Assembly (NCBI RefSeq): GCF_051014445.1 | Contig: NW_027488377.1 | Coordinates: 3,596,001-3,660,000 of the forward strand | DNA: 64,000 bases | Source of the DNA: Colletes latitarsis | Lineage: Eukaryota; Arthropoda; Insecta; Hymenoptera; Colletidae | Direction: 5' to 3' | In this document: positions 27,301 through 40,430 of the stretch, piece by piece | Layout: each line of letters opens with the position of its first letter | Numbering within the stretch: position 1 is the first letter of the stretch | Translations under genes and position numbers: made by a program | Notes under the pieces: generated by a model | Told to the model about the DNA's origin: nothing | Databases searched by the model: none | What the model saw: only the letters and a program-made list of their open reading frames with translations

Positions 27301-27796
27301 CCAGGATCTAGCCATGAAGTATGAGAAATATGCGTAAGAATGAGCCTGATGAGAGCAAATCCCAGACCTAACCTAGACCTGACATGAATTATTCTCTAAA
27401 ATATTGTTCGAAACCAGGTTTTATGGACTGTTTCAGTGTGGTACCACATTACTACGTGATCCAAACAAGAAAAAACCCAGGATCTGTTCAACAAGTATGT
27501 GAAAAATGCGAAAGTATGACCCTGATGAGGGCAAATCCTAGACGTAACCCAAACCTAACATGCGTTATCCTCAAAAATATTGATCGAAACCAGGTTTAAT
27601 CGACTGTTTCAGTGTGGTACCACATTACTACGTGATCCAAACCAGAAAAAACACAGGATCCGTTGAACAAGTATGTGAAGAATGCGAAAGTATGAGTCTG
27701 ATGAGTGAAAATCCCAGACCTAACCTAGTCCTAACATGCGTTATCCTCTAAAATACTGATGGAAACCAGGTTTATTTGACTGTTTCAGTGTTGTAC
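24317..27796. repeat. HOR D, two copies, the second with a 352-bp deletion
   Basis: The first copy matches the preceding unit at 7,736 bp. In the second, the monomer at 27,384 lies 1,761 bp rather than 2,113 bp after its partner at 25,623: exactly two monomers (352 bp) are missing. The breakpoint is within accaggttta at 27,061-27,070, which is shared by both sides as expected for exchange between misaligned monomers. D sequence ends near 27,796, where gtactgcattactactgg gives way to gtacttcattactacgtg. Confidence 0.88.
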
Positions 27797-28620
27797 TTCA
27801 TTACTACGTGATGCAATCCAGAAAAAGTCCAGGATCTAGCCATCAAGTATGAGAAATATGCGAAAGTATGAGCCTGACGAGGTCAAATCCTGGACCTAAC
27901 CCAGACCTAACATGCGTTATCCTCTAAAATATTTATCATGACCAGGTATAATTGATTGTTTCAGTGTGGTCCCACATTACTACGTGATCCAAACCAGAAA
28001 AAACCCAGGATCCGTTCAACAAGTATGTGAAAAACGCGAAAGTATGAGCCTGATGAGGGCGAATCCCAGACCTATCCCAGACCAAACTTGCGTTATCCTC
28101 TAAAATATTGATCGAAACCAGGTTTTATTGACTGTTTCAGCGTGGTACCAAATTACTACGTGATACAATCCAGAAACAGCCCAGGATCTAGCCATGAAGT
28201 ATGTGAAAAACGCGAAAGTATGAGCCTGATGAGGGCAAATCCCAGACCTATCCCAGACCAAACTTGCGTTATCCTCTAAAATATTTATCAAGACCAGGTT
28301 CAATTGATTGTTTCAGTGTGGTCCCACATTACTGCGTGATCCAAACCAGAAAAAACCCAGGATCTGTTCAACAAGTATGTGAAAAACGCGAAAGTATGAG
28401 CCTGATGAGGGCAAATCCCAGACCTATCCCAAACCTAACATGCGTTATCCTCTAAAATATTGATCGAAACCAGGTTTAATGGACTTCTTCAGTGTGATAC
28501 CACTTCACTACGTGATCCAAACCAAAAAAACCCAGGATCAGTTCAACAAGTATGTGAAAAACGCGAAAGTATGAGCCTGATGAGGGCGAATCCCAGACCT
28601 ATCCCAGACCTAACTTGCGT
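27797..28620. repeat. Transition from HOR D to the 11-monomer HOR
   Basis: About 27,790-28,085 matches 28,669-28,964 at an offset of 879 bp (five monomers minus one base), including cctgacgaggtcaaatcc and catgaccaggtataattg. The rest contains an X-like E monomer (accaaattactacgtgatac) and a D-like monomer at 28,264 carrying ggttcaattgattg. It looks like a recombination zone between the two HOR families. Confidence 0.65.
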
Positions 28621-30557
28621 TGTCCTCTAAAATATTGATGGAAAACAGGTTTAATTGTCTGTTTCAGTGTTGTACTTCATTACTACGTGATGCAATCCAG
28701 AAAAAGCCCAGGATCTAGCCATCAAGTATGAGAAATATGCGAAAGTATGAGCCTGACGAGGTCAAATCCTGGACCTAACCCAGACCTAACATGCGTTATC
28801 CTCTAAAATATTTATCATGACCAGGTATAATTGATTGTTTCAGTGTGGTCCCACATTACTACGTGATCCAAACCAGAAAAAACCCAGGATCCGTTCAACA
28901 AGTATGTGAAAAACGCGAAAGTATGAGCCTGATGAGGGCGAATCCCAGACCTATCCCAGACCAAACATGCGTTATCCTCTAAAATATTGATCGAAACCAG
29001 GATTAATTGACTGTTTCAGCGTGGTATCACATTACTACGTGATACAATCCAGAAATAGCCCAGGATCTAGCCATGAAGTATGAGAAATATGCGAAAGTAT
29101 GAGCCTGACGAGGGCAAATCCTAGACCTAACCCAAACCTAACATGCGTTATCCACTAAAATATTGATCGAAACCAGGTTTAATGGACTTCTTCAGTGTGG
29201 TACCACATCACTACGTGATCCAAAGCAGAAAGAACCCTCGATCAGGCCAACATGTATGTTAAAACTGCGAAAGTATGAGTCTGATGAGTGAAAATCCCCG
29301 GCCAAACCTAGACCTAACATGCGTTATCCTCAAAAATATTGATCGAAACCAGGTTTAATTGACCGTTTCAGTGTGGTACCACATTACTACGTGATCCAAT
29401 CCAGAAATAGCCCAGGATCTAGCCATGAAGTATGAGAAATATGCGAAAGTATGAGCCTGACGAGGTCAAATCCTGGACCTAACCCAGACCTAACATACGT
29501 TATCCTCTAAAATATTTATCAAGACCTGGTTTAATCGACTGTTTCAGTGTGGTACCACATTACTATGTGATCCAAACCAGAAAATAACCCAGGATCTATT
29601 CAACGAGTATGTGAAGTGTGTGAAAGTATGAGGCTGTTGAGGGCAAATCCCAGACCTATCCCGGACCTAACTTGCGTTATCCTCTAAAATATTGATCGAA
29701 ACCAGGTTTAATCGACTGTTTCAGTGTGGTACCACATTACTACGTGATCCAAACCAGAAAAAACCCAGGATCAGTTCAACAAGTATGTGAAAAACGCGAA
29801 AGTATGAGCCTGATGAGGGCGAATCCCAGACCTATCCCAGACCTAACTTGCGTTGTCCTCTAAAATATTGATGGAAAACAGGTTTAATTGTCTGTTTCAG
29901 TGTTGTACTTCATTAGTACGTGATGCAATCCAGAAAAAGCCCAGGATCTAGCCATCAAGTATGAGAAATATGCGAAAGAATGAGCCTGATGAGAGCAAAT
30001 CCCAAACCTAACCTAGACCTAACATGAATTATTCTCTAAAATATTGTTCGAAACCAGGTTTTATGGACTGCTTCAGTGTGGTACCACATTACTACGTGAT
30101 CCAAACCAGAAAAAACCCAGGATCTCTTCAAGAAGTATGTGAAAAACGCGAAAGTATGAGCCTGATGAGGGCGAATCCCAGAACTATCCCAGACCTAACT
30201 TGCGTTGTCCTCTAAAATATTGATGGAAACCAGATTCCATTGACTGTTTCAGTGTGGTACTACATTACTACGTGATGCAATCCAGAAAAAGCCCAAGATC
30301 TAGCCATCAAGTATGAGAAATATGCGAAAGAATGAGCCTGATGAGAGCAAATCCCAGACCTAACCCAGATCTAACATGGATTATTCTCTAAAATATTGAT
30401 CGAAACCAGGTTTAATGGACTGCTTCAGTGTGGTACCACATTACTACGTGATCCAAACCAGAAAAAACCCAGGATCTCTTCAAGAAGTATGTGAAAAACG
30501 CGAAAGTATGAGCCTGATGAGGGCGAATCCCAGAACTATCCCAGACCTAACTTGCGT
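28621..30557. repeat. 11-monomer HOR (1,937 bp), copy 1
   Basis: Landmarks recur at exactly 1,937 bp (11 x 176 + 1): tgtcctctaaaatattgatgg at 28,621 and 30,558, cctgacgagg at 28,752 and 30,689, gtatcacatt at 29,024 and 30,961. The unit contains B, L, E and C monomers. The monomer at about 30,060-30,220 differs from its partner in copy 2 but matches its own neighbour near 30,430-30,560 (ctcttcaagaagtatg, cagaactatccc), which looks like local conversion. Confidence 0.88.
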
Positions 30558-32458
30558 TGTCCTCTAAAATATTGATGGAAAACAGGTTTAATTGTCTGTT
30601 TCAGTGTTGTACTTCATTACTACGTGATGCAATCCAGAAAAAGCCCAGGATCTAGCCATCAAGTATGAGAAATATGCGAAAGTATGAGCCTGACGAGGTC
30701 AAATCCTGGACCTAACCCAGACCTAACATGCGTTATCCTCTAAAATATTTATCATGACCAGGTATAATTGTTTGTTTCAGTGTGGTCCCACATTACTACG
30801 TGATCCAAACCAGAAAAAACCCAGGATCCGTTCAACAAGTATGTGAAAAACGCGAAAGTATGAGCCTGATGAGGGCTAATCCCAGACCTATCCCAGACCA
30901 AACATGCGTTATCCTCTAAAATATTGATCGAAACCAGGATTAATTGACTGTTTCAGCGTGGTATCACATTACTACGTGATACAATCCAGAAATAGCCCAG
31001 GATCTAGCCATGAAGTATGAGAAATATGCGAAAGTATGAGCCTGACGAGGGCAAATCCTAGACCTAACCCAAACCTAACATGCGTTATCCACTAAAATAT
31101 TGATCGAAACCAGGTTTAATGGACTTGTTCAGTGTGGTACCACATCACTACGTGATCCAAAGCAGAAAGAACCCTCGATCAGGCCAACATGTATGTTAAA
31201 ACTGCGAAAGTATGAGTCTGATGAGTGAAAATCCCCGGCCAAACCTAGACCTAACATGCGTTATCCTCAAAAATATTGATCGAAACCAGGTTTAATTGAC
31301 CGTTTCAGTGTGGTACCACATTACTACGTGATCCAATCCAGAAATAGCCCAGGATCTAGCCATGAAGTATGAGAAATATGCGAAAGTATGAGCCTGACGA
31401 GGTCAAATCCTGGACCTAACCCAGACCTAACATACGTTATCCTCTAAAATATTTATCAAGACCTGGTTTAATCGACTGTTTCAGTGTGGTACCACATTAC
31501 TATGTGATCCAAACCAGAAAATAACCCAGGATCTGTTCAACGAGTATGTGAAGTGTGCGAAAGTATGAGTCTGATGAGGGCAAATCCCAGACCTATCCCG
31601 GACCTAACTTGCGTTATCCTCTAAAATATTGATCGAAACCAGGTTTAATCGACTGTTTCAGTGTGGTACCACATTACTACGTGATCCAAACCAGAAAAAA
31701 CCCAGGATCAGTTCAACAAGTATGTGAAAAACGCGAAAGTATGAGCCTGAAGAAGGCGAATCCCAGACCTATCCCAGACCTAACTTGCGTTGTCCTCTAA
31801 AATATTGATGGAAAACAGGTTTAATTGTCTGTTTCAGTGTTGTACTTCATTACTACGTGATGCAATCCAGAAAAAGCCCAGGATCTAGCCATCAAGTATG
31901 AGAAATATGCGAAAGAATGAGCCTGATGAGAGCAAATCCCAAACCTAACCTAGACCTAACATGAATTATTCTCTAAAATATTGTTCGAAACCAGGTTTAA
32001 TGGACTGTTTCAGTGTGATACCACATTACTACGTGATCCAAACAAGAAAAAACCCAGGATCTGTCCAACAAGTATGTGAAAAAGGCGAAAGTATGACCCT
32101 GATGAGGGCAAATCCCAGACCTATCCCAGACATAACTTGCGTTGTCCTCTAAAATATTGATGGAAACCAGATTCCATTGACTGTTTCAGTGTGGTACTAC
32201 ATTACTACGTGATGCAATCCAGAAAAAGCCCAAGATCTAGCCATCAAGTATGAGAAATATGCGAAAGAATGAGCCTGATGAGAGCAAATCCCAGACCTAA
32301 CCTAGAACTAACATGGATTATTCTCTAAAATATTGATCGAAACCAGGTTTAATGGACTGCTTCAGTGTGGTACCACATTACTACGTGATCCAAACCAGAA
32401 AAAACCCAGGATCTCTTCATCAAGTATGTGAAAAACGCGAAAGTATGAGCCTGATGAG
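30558..32458. repeat. 11-monomer HOR, copy 2
   Basis: This second copy stops matching near 32,458, where caaatcctagacctaaccc replaces cgaatcccagaactatccc. It has private changes such as gaagaaggcgaatccc near 31,750 and aaaggcgaaag near 32,082. Confidence 0.85.
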
Positions 32459-35400
32459 GGCAAATCCTAGACCTAACCCAGACCTACCATGCGTTATCCT
32501 CTAAAATAGTGATCGAAACCAGGTTTAATCGACTGTTTCAGTGTGGTACCACATTACTACGTGATCCAAACCAGAAAAAACACAGGATCCGTTGAACAAG
32601 TATGTGAAGAATGCGAAAGTATGAGTCTGATGAGTGAAAATCCCAGACCTAACCTAGTCCTAACATGCGTTATCCTCTAAAATATTGATGGAAACCAGGT
32701 TTATTTGACTGTTTCAGTGTTGTACTGCATTACTACTGGATGCAATCCAGAAAAAGCCCAGGATCTAGCCATCAAGTATGAGAAATATGGGAAAGTATGA
32801 GCCTGATGAGGGCAAATCCCAGACCTATCCCAGACCTAACTTGCGTTATCCTCTAAAATATTGATCGAAACCAGATTTAATTGACTGTTTCAGTGTGGTA
32901 CCACATTACTGCGTGATCCAATCCAGTAAAAACCCAGGATCCGTTCAACAAGTATGTGAAGAATGCGAATGTATGAGTCTGATGAGTGAAAATCCCAGGC
33001 CTAACCTAGACCTAACATGGTGTAACCTCTAAAATATTGGTCGTATCCAGGTTTAATTGACTGCTTCTGTGAGGTACCACTTTACTACGTGATCCAAAGC
33101 AGAAAACCCTCGATCAGGTCAACACGCATGTTAAAACTGCGAAAGTATGACCCTGATGAGGGCAAATCCCAGGCCTAACCTAGACCTAACATGCGTTATC
33201 CTCTAAAATATTGATCCAAACCAGGTTTAATTGACTGTTTCAGTGTGGTACCACATTACTACGTGATACAATCCAGAAACAGCCCATGATCTAGCCATGA
33301 AGTATGAGAAATATGCGAAAGTGTGAGCCTGATGGGGGCAAATCCCTGACCTAACCTAGACCTAACATGCGTTATCCTCTAAAATATTGATCCAAACCAG
33401 GTTTAATGGACTGTTTCAGTGTGGTACCACACTACTACGTGATCCAAACCAGAAACAAACCAGGATCTGTTCAACAAGTATGTGAAAAACGCAAAAGTAT
33501 GAGCCTGATGAGGGTAAATCCCAGACCTATCCCAGACCTAACTTGCGTTATCCTCTAAAATATTGATCGAAACCAGGTTTAATTGACTGTTTTAGTTGTG
33601 GTACCACTTTACTACGTGATCCAAAGCAGAAAAAACCCTCGATCAGGTCAACATGCATGTTAAAACTGCGAAAGTATGACCCTGATGAGGGCAAATCCCA
33701 GGCCTAACCTAGACCTAACATGCGTTATCCTCTAAAATATTGATCCAAACCAGGTTTAATAGATTGTTTCAGTGTGGTACCACACTACTACGTGATCCAA
33801 ACCAGAAAAAAACCCAGGATCTTGTCAACGAGTATGTGAAGTGTGCGAAAGTATGAGTCTGATGATGGCTAATCCCAGACCTATCCCAGACCTAACTTGT
33901 GTTATCCTCTAAAATAATGATCGAAACCAGGTTTAATTGACTGTTTTAGTTGTGGTACCACTTTACTACGTGATCCAAAGCAGAAAAAACCCTCGATCAG
34001 GTCAACATGCATGTTAAAACTGCGAAAGTATGACCCTGATGAGGGCAAATCCCAGGCCTAACCTAGACCTAACATGCGTTATCTTCTAAAATATTGAGCG
34101 AAACCAGGTTTAATTGACTGTTTCGGTGTTGTACTTCATTACTACGTGATGCAATCCAGAAAAGGCCCAGGATCTAGCCATCAGGTATGAGAAATATGCG
34201 CAAGAATGAGCCTGATGAGAGCAAATCCCAGACCTAACCTAGACCTAACATGAATTATTCTCTATAATATTGATCAAAACCAGGTTTAATTGACTGTTTC
34301 AGTGTGGTACCACATTACTACGTGATCCAATCCAGAAATAGCCCAGGATCCAGCCATGAAGTATGAGAAATATGCGAAAGTGTGAGCCTGATTGGGGCAA
34401 ATCCTAGACCTAACCCAGACCTAACATGCGTTATCCTGTAAAATATTTATCAAGACCTGGTTTAATTGAATGTTTCAGTGTGGTACCACATTACTACGTG
34501 ATCCCAACCAGTAAAAACCCAGGATCCGTTCAACAAGTATGTGAAGAATGCGAAAGTATGAGTCTGATGAGTGAAAATCCGCGGCCTAACGTAGACCTAA
34601 CATGCGTTATCCTCAAAAATATTGATCCAAACCAGGTTTAATCGACAGTTTCAGTGTGGTACCACATTACTACGTGATCCAAACCAGAAAAAACCCTCGA
34701 TAAGGTCAACATGCATGTTAAAACTGCGAAAGTATGTGCCTGATGAGGGCAAATCCCAGACCTATCCCTGACCTAACATGCGTTATCCTCAAAAATATTA
34801 ATCGAAACCAGGTTTAGTCGACAGTTTGAGTGTGGTACCACATTACTACGTGATCCAAACCAGAAAAAACACAGGATCCGTTCAACAAGTATGTAAAGAA
34901 TGCGAAAGTATGAGTCTGATGGGTGAAAATCCCAGACCTAACCTAGACCTAACATGCGTTATCCTCAAAAATATTGATCCAAACCAGGTTTAATCGACTG
35001 TTTCAGTGTGGTACCACATTACTACGTGATCCAAACCAGAAAAAACCCTCGATCAGGTCAACATGCATGTTAAAACTGCGAAAGTATGAGCCTGATGAGG
35101 GCGAATCCCAGACCTATCTCAGACCTAACTTGCGTTATCCTCTAAAATATTGATCGAAACCAGGTTTAATTGACTGTTTCAGCGTGGTACCACATTACTA
35201 CGTGATCCAATCCAGAAATAGCCCAGGATCTAGGCATGAAGTATGAGAAATATGCGAAGGTATGAGCCTGACGAGGGCAAATCCTACACCTAACCCAGAC
35301 CTAACATGCGTTATCCTCTAAAATATTTATCATGACCAGGTTTAATTGATTGCTTCAGTGTGGTCCAACATTACTACGTGATCCAAAGCAGAAAAAACCC

Positions 35401-36180
35401 TCGATCAGGCCAACATGTATGTTAAAACAGCGAAAGTATGAGTCTGATGAGTGAAAATCCCCGGCCTAACCTAGACCTAACATGCGTTATCCTCAAAAAT
35501 ATTGATCGAAACCAGGTTTAATTGACCGTTTCAGTGATGTACTTCATTACTACGTGATGCAATCCAGAAAAAGTCCAGGATCTAGCCATGAAGTATGAGA
35601 AATATGCGAAAGAATGAGCCAGATGAGAGCAAATCCCAGACCTAACCCAGACCGAACATAAATTATTCTCTAAAATATTGATCGAAACCAGGTTAAATTG
35701 ACTGTTTCAGTGTGGTACCACATTACTACGTGATCCAATCCAGAAATAGCCCAGGATCCAGCCATGAAGTATGAGAAATATGCGAAAGTATGAGCCTGAT
35801 GAGGGCAAATCCTAGACCTAACCCAGACCTAACATGCGTTATCCTCTAAAATATTTATCAAGACCAGGTTTAATTGATTGTTTCAGTGTGGTACCACATT
35901 ACTACGTGATCCACACCAGAAAAAACTCAAGACCCGCTCAACAAGTATGTGAAAAACGCGAAAGTATGAGCCTGATGAGGGCAAATCCCAGACCTATCCC
36001 AGACAGAACTTGCGTTATCCTCTAAAATATTGATCGAAACCAGGTTGAATTGACTGTTTTAGTGTGGTACCACATTACTACGTGATCCAAAGCAGAAAAA
36101 ACCCTGGATTAGGTCAACATGTATGTTAAAACTGCGAAAGTTTGACCCTGATGAGGGCAAATCCCAGGCCTAACCTAGAC
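32459..36180. repeat. Irregular segment with an L-monomer cluster
   Basis: No clear HOR period is visible. L-type monomers (ccctcgat or ccctggat with gttaaaac) lie near 33,109, 33,638, 33,992, 34,695 (as ccctcgataagg), 35,046, 35,398 and 36,100, far more densely than elsewhere and spaced two to four monomers apart. A two-monomer repeat is marked by ttttagttgtgg at 33,590 and 33,944 (354 bp, or 2 x 177, each with the same inserted T). Unusual one-off changes such as catggtgtaacctctaaaat near 33,016 indicate older, more diverged sequence. Confidence 0.7.
32513..32795. repeat. Detached fragment of HOR D
   Basis: The marks cacaggatccgttgaac, ctagtcctaacatg, actgcattactactgg and aaatatggga all match positions about 331-613 of HOR D at a constant offset of 32,182 bp. 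The match ends at gggaaag, after which the type changes from gaatgagcctgatgagagc to gtatgagcctgatgagggc. It lies about 4.7 kb beyond the last D copy, separated by the 11-mer HOR. Confidence 0.8.
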
Positions 36181-36760
36181 CTAACATGCGTTATCCTCAA
36201 AAATATTGATCGAAACCAGGTTTAATCGACTGTTTCAGTGTGGTACCACATAACTACGTGATCCAAACCTGAAAAAAACCCAGGATCTGTTCAACAAGTA
36301 TGTGAAGAATGCGAAAGTATGAGTCTGATGAGTGAAAATCCCAGGCCTAACCTAGACCTAACATGCGTTATCCTCAAAAATATTGATCGAAACCAGGTTT
36401 AATCGATTGTTTCAATGTGGTACCACATTACTACGTGATCCAAAGCAGAAATAGCCCAGGATCTAGTCATGAAGTATTAGAAATATGCGAAAGTATCAGC
36501 CTGATGAGGGCAAATCCTAGACGTTACCCAGACCTAACATGCGTTATCCTCAAAAATATTGATCGAAACCAGGTTTAATCGATTGTTTCAATGTGGTACC
36601 ACACTACTACGTGATCCAAACCAGAAAAAACCCAGGATCTGTTTAACAAGTATGTGAAAAACGCGAAAGTATGAGCCTGATGAGGGCAAATCCCAGACCT
36701 ATCCCAGACATAACTTGCGTTATCCTCTAAAATATTGATCAAAACCAGGTTTAATTGGCA

Positions 36761-36936
36761 GGTTTAGTGTGGCATCACATTACTACGTGATCCAAACCAG
36801 TGGAAGCCCAGGATCTGGCCAACAAGAATGAGGAATATGCGAAAGTATGAGCCTGATGAGAGCAAATCCCAGACCTAACCTAGACCTAACATGAATTATT
36901 CTCCAAGATGTTGATCGAAACCAGGTTTAATGGACT
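36761..36936. repeat. F-type monomer 1
   Basis: This divergent monomer is marked by ggcaggtttagtgtggcatcac, cagtggaagcccagg, ggccaacaagaatgagg and ctccaagatgttg. The usual 12-bp palindrome is destroyed because gtaccac has become gcatcac. Six complete F monomers are in the window, all right of 36.7 kb. Confidence 0.85.
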
Positions 36937-37979
36937 GTTTCAGTGTGGTACTACATTACTGCGTGATCCAAACCAGAAAAAACCCGGGGCCTGTTCAACA
37001 AGTATGTGAAAAATGCGAAAGTATGAGCCTGATGAGGGCAAATCCCAGACCTATCTCAGACCCAACATGCGCTATCCTATAAAATATGGATCGAAACCAG
37101 GTTTAATGGACTGTTTCAGTGTGGTACCACATTACTACGTGATCCATACCAGAAAAAACCCATGATCTGTTCAACAAGTACGTGAAAAACGCGAAAGTAT
37201 GAGCCTGATGAGGGCAAATCCCAGACCTATCCCAGACATAACTTGCGTTATCCTCTAAAATATTGATCGAAACCAGGTTTAATCGACTGTTTCTGTGTGG
37301 TACCACATTACTACGTGATACAAACCTGAAAACGCCAGGGATCTGTTCTACAAGTATGTGAAAAATGCGAAAATATGACCCTGATGAGGGCAAATCCCAC
37401 ACCTATCCCAGACCAAACTTGCGTTATCCTCTAAAATATTGATCGAAACCAGGTTGAGTTGACTGTTTTAGTGTGGTACCACATTACTACGTGATCCAAA
37501 GCAGAAAAAACCCTGGATTAGGTCAACATGTATGTTAAAACTGCGAAAGTTTGACCCTCATGAGGCCAAATCCCAGGCCTAACCTAGACCTAACATGCGT
37601 TATCCTCTAAAATATTGATCGAAACCAGGTTTAGTGGTCTGTTTCAGTGTGGTACCACATTACTACGTGATCCAAACCAGAAAAAACCCAGGATCTGTTC
37701 AACATGTATGTGAAAACCGCGAAAGTATGAGCCTGATGAGGGCGAATCCCAGACCTATCCCAGACCTAACTTGCGGTATCCTCTAAAATATTGATCGAAA
37801 CCAGGTTTAATTGACTGTTTCAGTGTGGTACCACATTACTACGTGATCCAAACCAGTAAAAACCCAGGATCCGTTCAACACGTATGTGAAGAATGCGAAA
37901 GTATGAGACTGATGAGTGAAAATCCCAGGACTAACGTAGACCTAACATACGTTATCCTCAATAATATTGCTCGAAACCA

Positions 37980-39218
37980 GGTTTAATTGAATGTTTCAGT
38001 GTGGTACCACATTACTACGTGATCCAAACCAGTAAAAACCCAGGATCCGTTCAACAAGTATGTGAAAAACGCGAAAGTATGAGCCTGATGAGGGCGAATC
38101 CCAGACCTATCCCAGACCTAACTTGCGTTATCCTCTAAAATATTGATCGAAACCAGGTTTAATGGACTGTTTCAATGTGGTACCACATTACTACGTGATC
38201 CAAAGCAGAAATAGCCCAGGATCTAGCCATGAAGTATTAGAAATATGCGAAAGTATGAGCCTGATGAGGGCAAATCCTAGACGTTACCCAGACCTAACAT
38301 GCGTTATCCTCTAAAATATTTATCAAAACCAGGTTTAATTAAATGTTTCAGTGTGGTACCACATTACTACGTGATCCAAACCAGTAAGAACCCAGGATCC
38401 GTTCAACACGTATGTGAAGAATGCGAAAGTATGAGACTGATGAGTGAAAATCCCAGGACTAACGTAGACCTAACATGCGTTATCCTCAATAATATTGCTC
38501 GAAACCAGGTTTAATCGACTGTTTCTGTGTGGTACCACATCACTACGTGATCCAAAGCAGAAAGAACCCTCGATCAGGCCAACATGTATGTTAAAACTGC
38601 GAAAATATGACCCTGTTGAGGGCAAATCCCACACCTATCCCAGACCAAACTTGCGTTATCCTCTAAAATATTGATCGAAACCAGGTTTAATTGAATGTTT
38701 CAGTGTGGTACCACATTACTACGTGATCCAAACCAGTAAAAACCCAGGATCCGTTCAACAAGTATGTGAAAAACGCGAAAGTATGAGCCTGATGAGGGCG
38801 AATCCCAGACCTATCCCAGACCTAACTTGCGTTATCCTCTAAAATATTGATCGAAACCAGGTTTAATGGACTGTTTCAATGTGGTACCACATTACTACGT
38901 GATCCAAAGCAGAAATAGCCCAGGATCTAGCCATGAAGTATTAGAAATATGCGAAAGTATGAGCCTGATGAGGGCAAATCCTAGACGTTACCCAGACCTA
39001 ACATGCGTTATCCTCTAAAATATTTATCAAAACCAGGTTTAATTAAATGTTTCAGTGTGGTACCACATTACTACGTGACCCAAACCAGTAAAAACCCAGG
39101 ATCCGTTCAACGAGTATGTGAAGAATGCGAATGTATGAGTCTGATGAGTGAAAATCCCAGGCCTAACCTAGACCTAACATGCGTTATCCTCAAAAATATT
39201 GATCGAAACCAGGTTTAA
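37980..39218. repeat. 4-monomer repeat (704 bp), about 1.75 copies
   Basis: About 37,980-38,510 recurs at 38,684-39,214 with an offset of exactly 704 bp (4 x 176), shown by ttgaatgtttcag with ccagtaaaaaccc, then E, G and taattaaatgtttcag monomers. The closing monomers differ: the first copy has caggactaacgtag and caataatattgctcg, the second caggcctaacctag and caaaaatattgatcg. Related sequence is found near 63,340-63,660. Confidence 0.8.
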
Positions 39219-40403
39219 TGGATTGTTTCAGTGTGGTACCACACTACTACGTGATCCAAACCAGAAAAAACCCAGGATCTGTTCAATAAGTATGTGAAAA
39301 ACGCGAAAGTATGTGCCTGATGAGGGCAGATCCCAGACCTATCCCAGACCTAACTTGCGTTGTCCTCTAAAATATTGATGGAAACCAGGTTTAATTGACT
39401 GTTTCAGTGTTGTACTACATTACTACGTGATGCAATCCAGAAAAAGCCTAGGATCTAGCCATCAAGTATGAGAAATATGCGAAAGAATGAGCCTGATGTG
39501 AGCAAATCCCAGACCTAACCTAGTCCTGACATGAATTATTCTCTAAAATATTGATCGAAACCAGGTTTATTGGACTGTTTCAGTGTGGTACCGCACTACT
39601 ACGTGATCCAAACCAGAAAAAACCCAGGATCCGTTCAACAAGTATGTGAAAAACGCGAAAGTATGAGCCTGATGAGGGCGAATCCCAGACCTATCCCAGA
39701 CCTAACTTGCGTTATCCTCTAAAATATTGATCGAAACCAGGTTTAATGGACTGTTTCAATGTGGTACCACATTACTACGTGATCCACAGCAGAAATAGCC
39801 CAGGATCTAGCCATGAAGTATTAGAAATATGCGAAAGTATGAGCCTGATGAGGGCAAATCCTAGACGTTACCCAGACCTAACATGCGTTATCCTCTAAAA
39901 TATTGATCGAAACCAGGTTTAATTGACTGTTCCAGTGTGGTACCATATTACTACGTGATCCAATGCAGAAAAACCCAGGATCTAGCCATGAAGTATTAGA
40001 AATATGCGAAAGTATGAGCCTGATGAGGGCAAATCCTAGACGTTACCCAGACCTAACTTGCGTTGTCCTCTAAAATATTGATCGAAACCAGGTTTAATTG
40101 ACTGTTTCAGTGTGGTACCACATTACTACGTGATCCACACCAGAAAAAACCCAAGACCCGCTCAACAGGTATGTGAAAAACGCGAAAGTATGAGCCTGAT
40201 GAGGGCAAATCCCAGACCTATCCCAGACAAAAATTGCCTTATCCTCTTAAATATTGATCGAAACCAGGTTGAATTGACTGTTTTAGTGTGGTACCACATT
40301 ACTACGTGATCCAAAGCAGAAAAAACCCTGGATTAGGTCAACATGTATGTTAAAAATGCGAAAGTTTGACCCTGATGAGGGCAAATCCCAGGCCTAACCT
40401 AGA

Positions 40404-40430
40404 CCTAACATGTCCTCTAAAATATTGATG
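40404..40430. repeat. 5-bp deletion variant (acatgtcctc)
   Basis: The usual acatgcgttatcctc has lost cgtta to read acatgtcctc, followed by ggaaaccatgtttaattg. The same deletion and the ccatgttt change occur at 49,730-49,765 (written acgtgtcctc there), so the two sites share an origin 53 monomers apart. Confidence 0.8.

Noticed and set aside
32459..36180. A degenerate transposon or unique insertion in the irregular segment
   Set aside because: All of it still aligns monomer by monomer with the satellite. There are no terminal repeats, target duplications or coding remnants.
36976..36995. CENP-B box (TTCGNNNNANNCGGG) near the rare cccggg
   Set aside because: cccggg is present, but the spaced TTCG/CGAA half is not at the required distance, and I saw no match to the motif in the common monomer.
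37103..37402. A 99-codon frame on the minus strand, the longest in the window
   Set aside because: It is the reverse strand of ordinary monomers where substitutions happen to remove stops. A shorter version occurs at 42,904-43,107 only because that segment is a duplicate.
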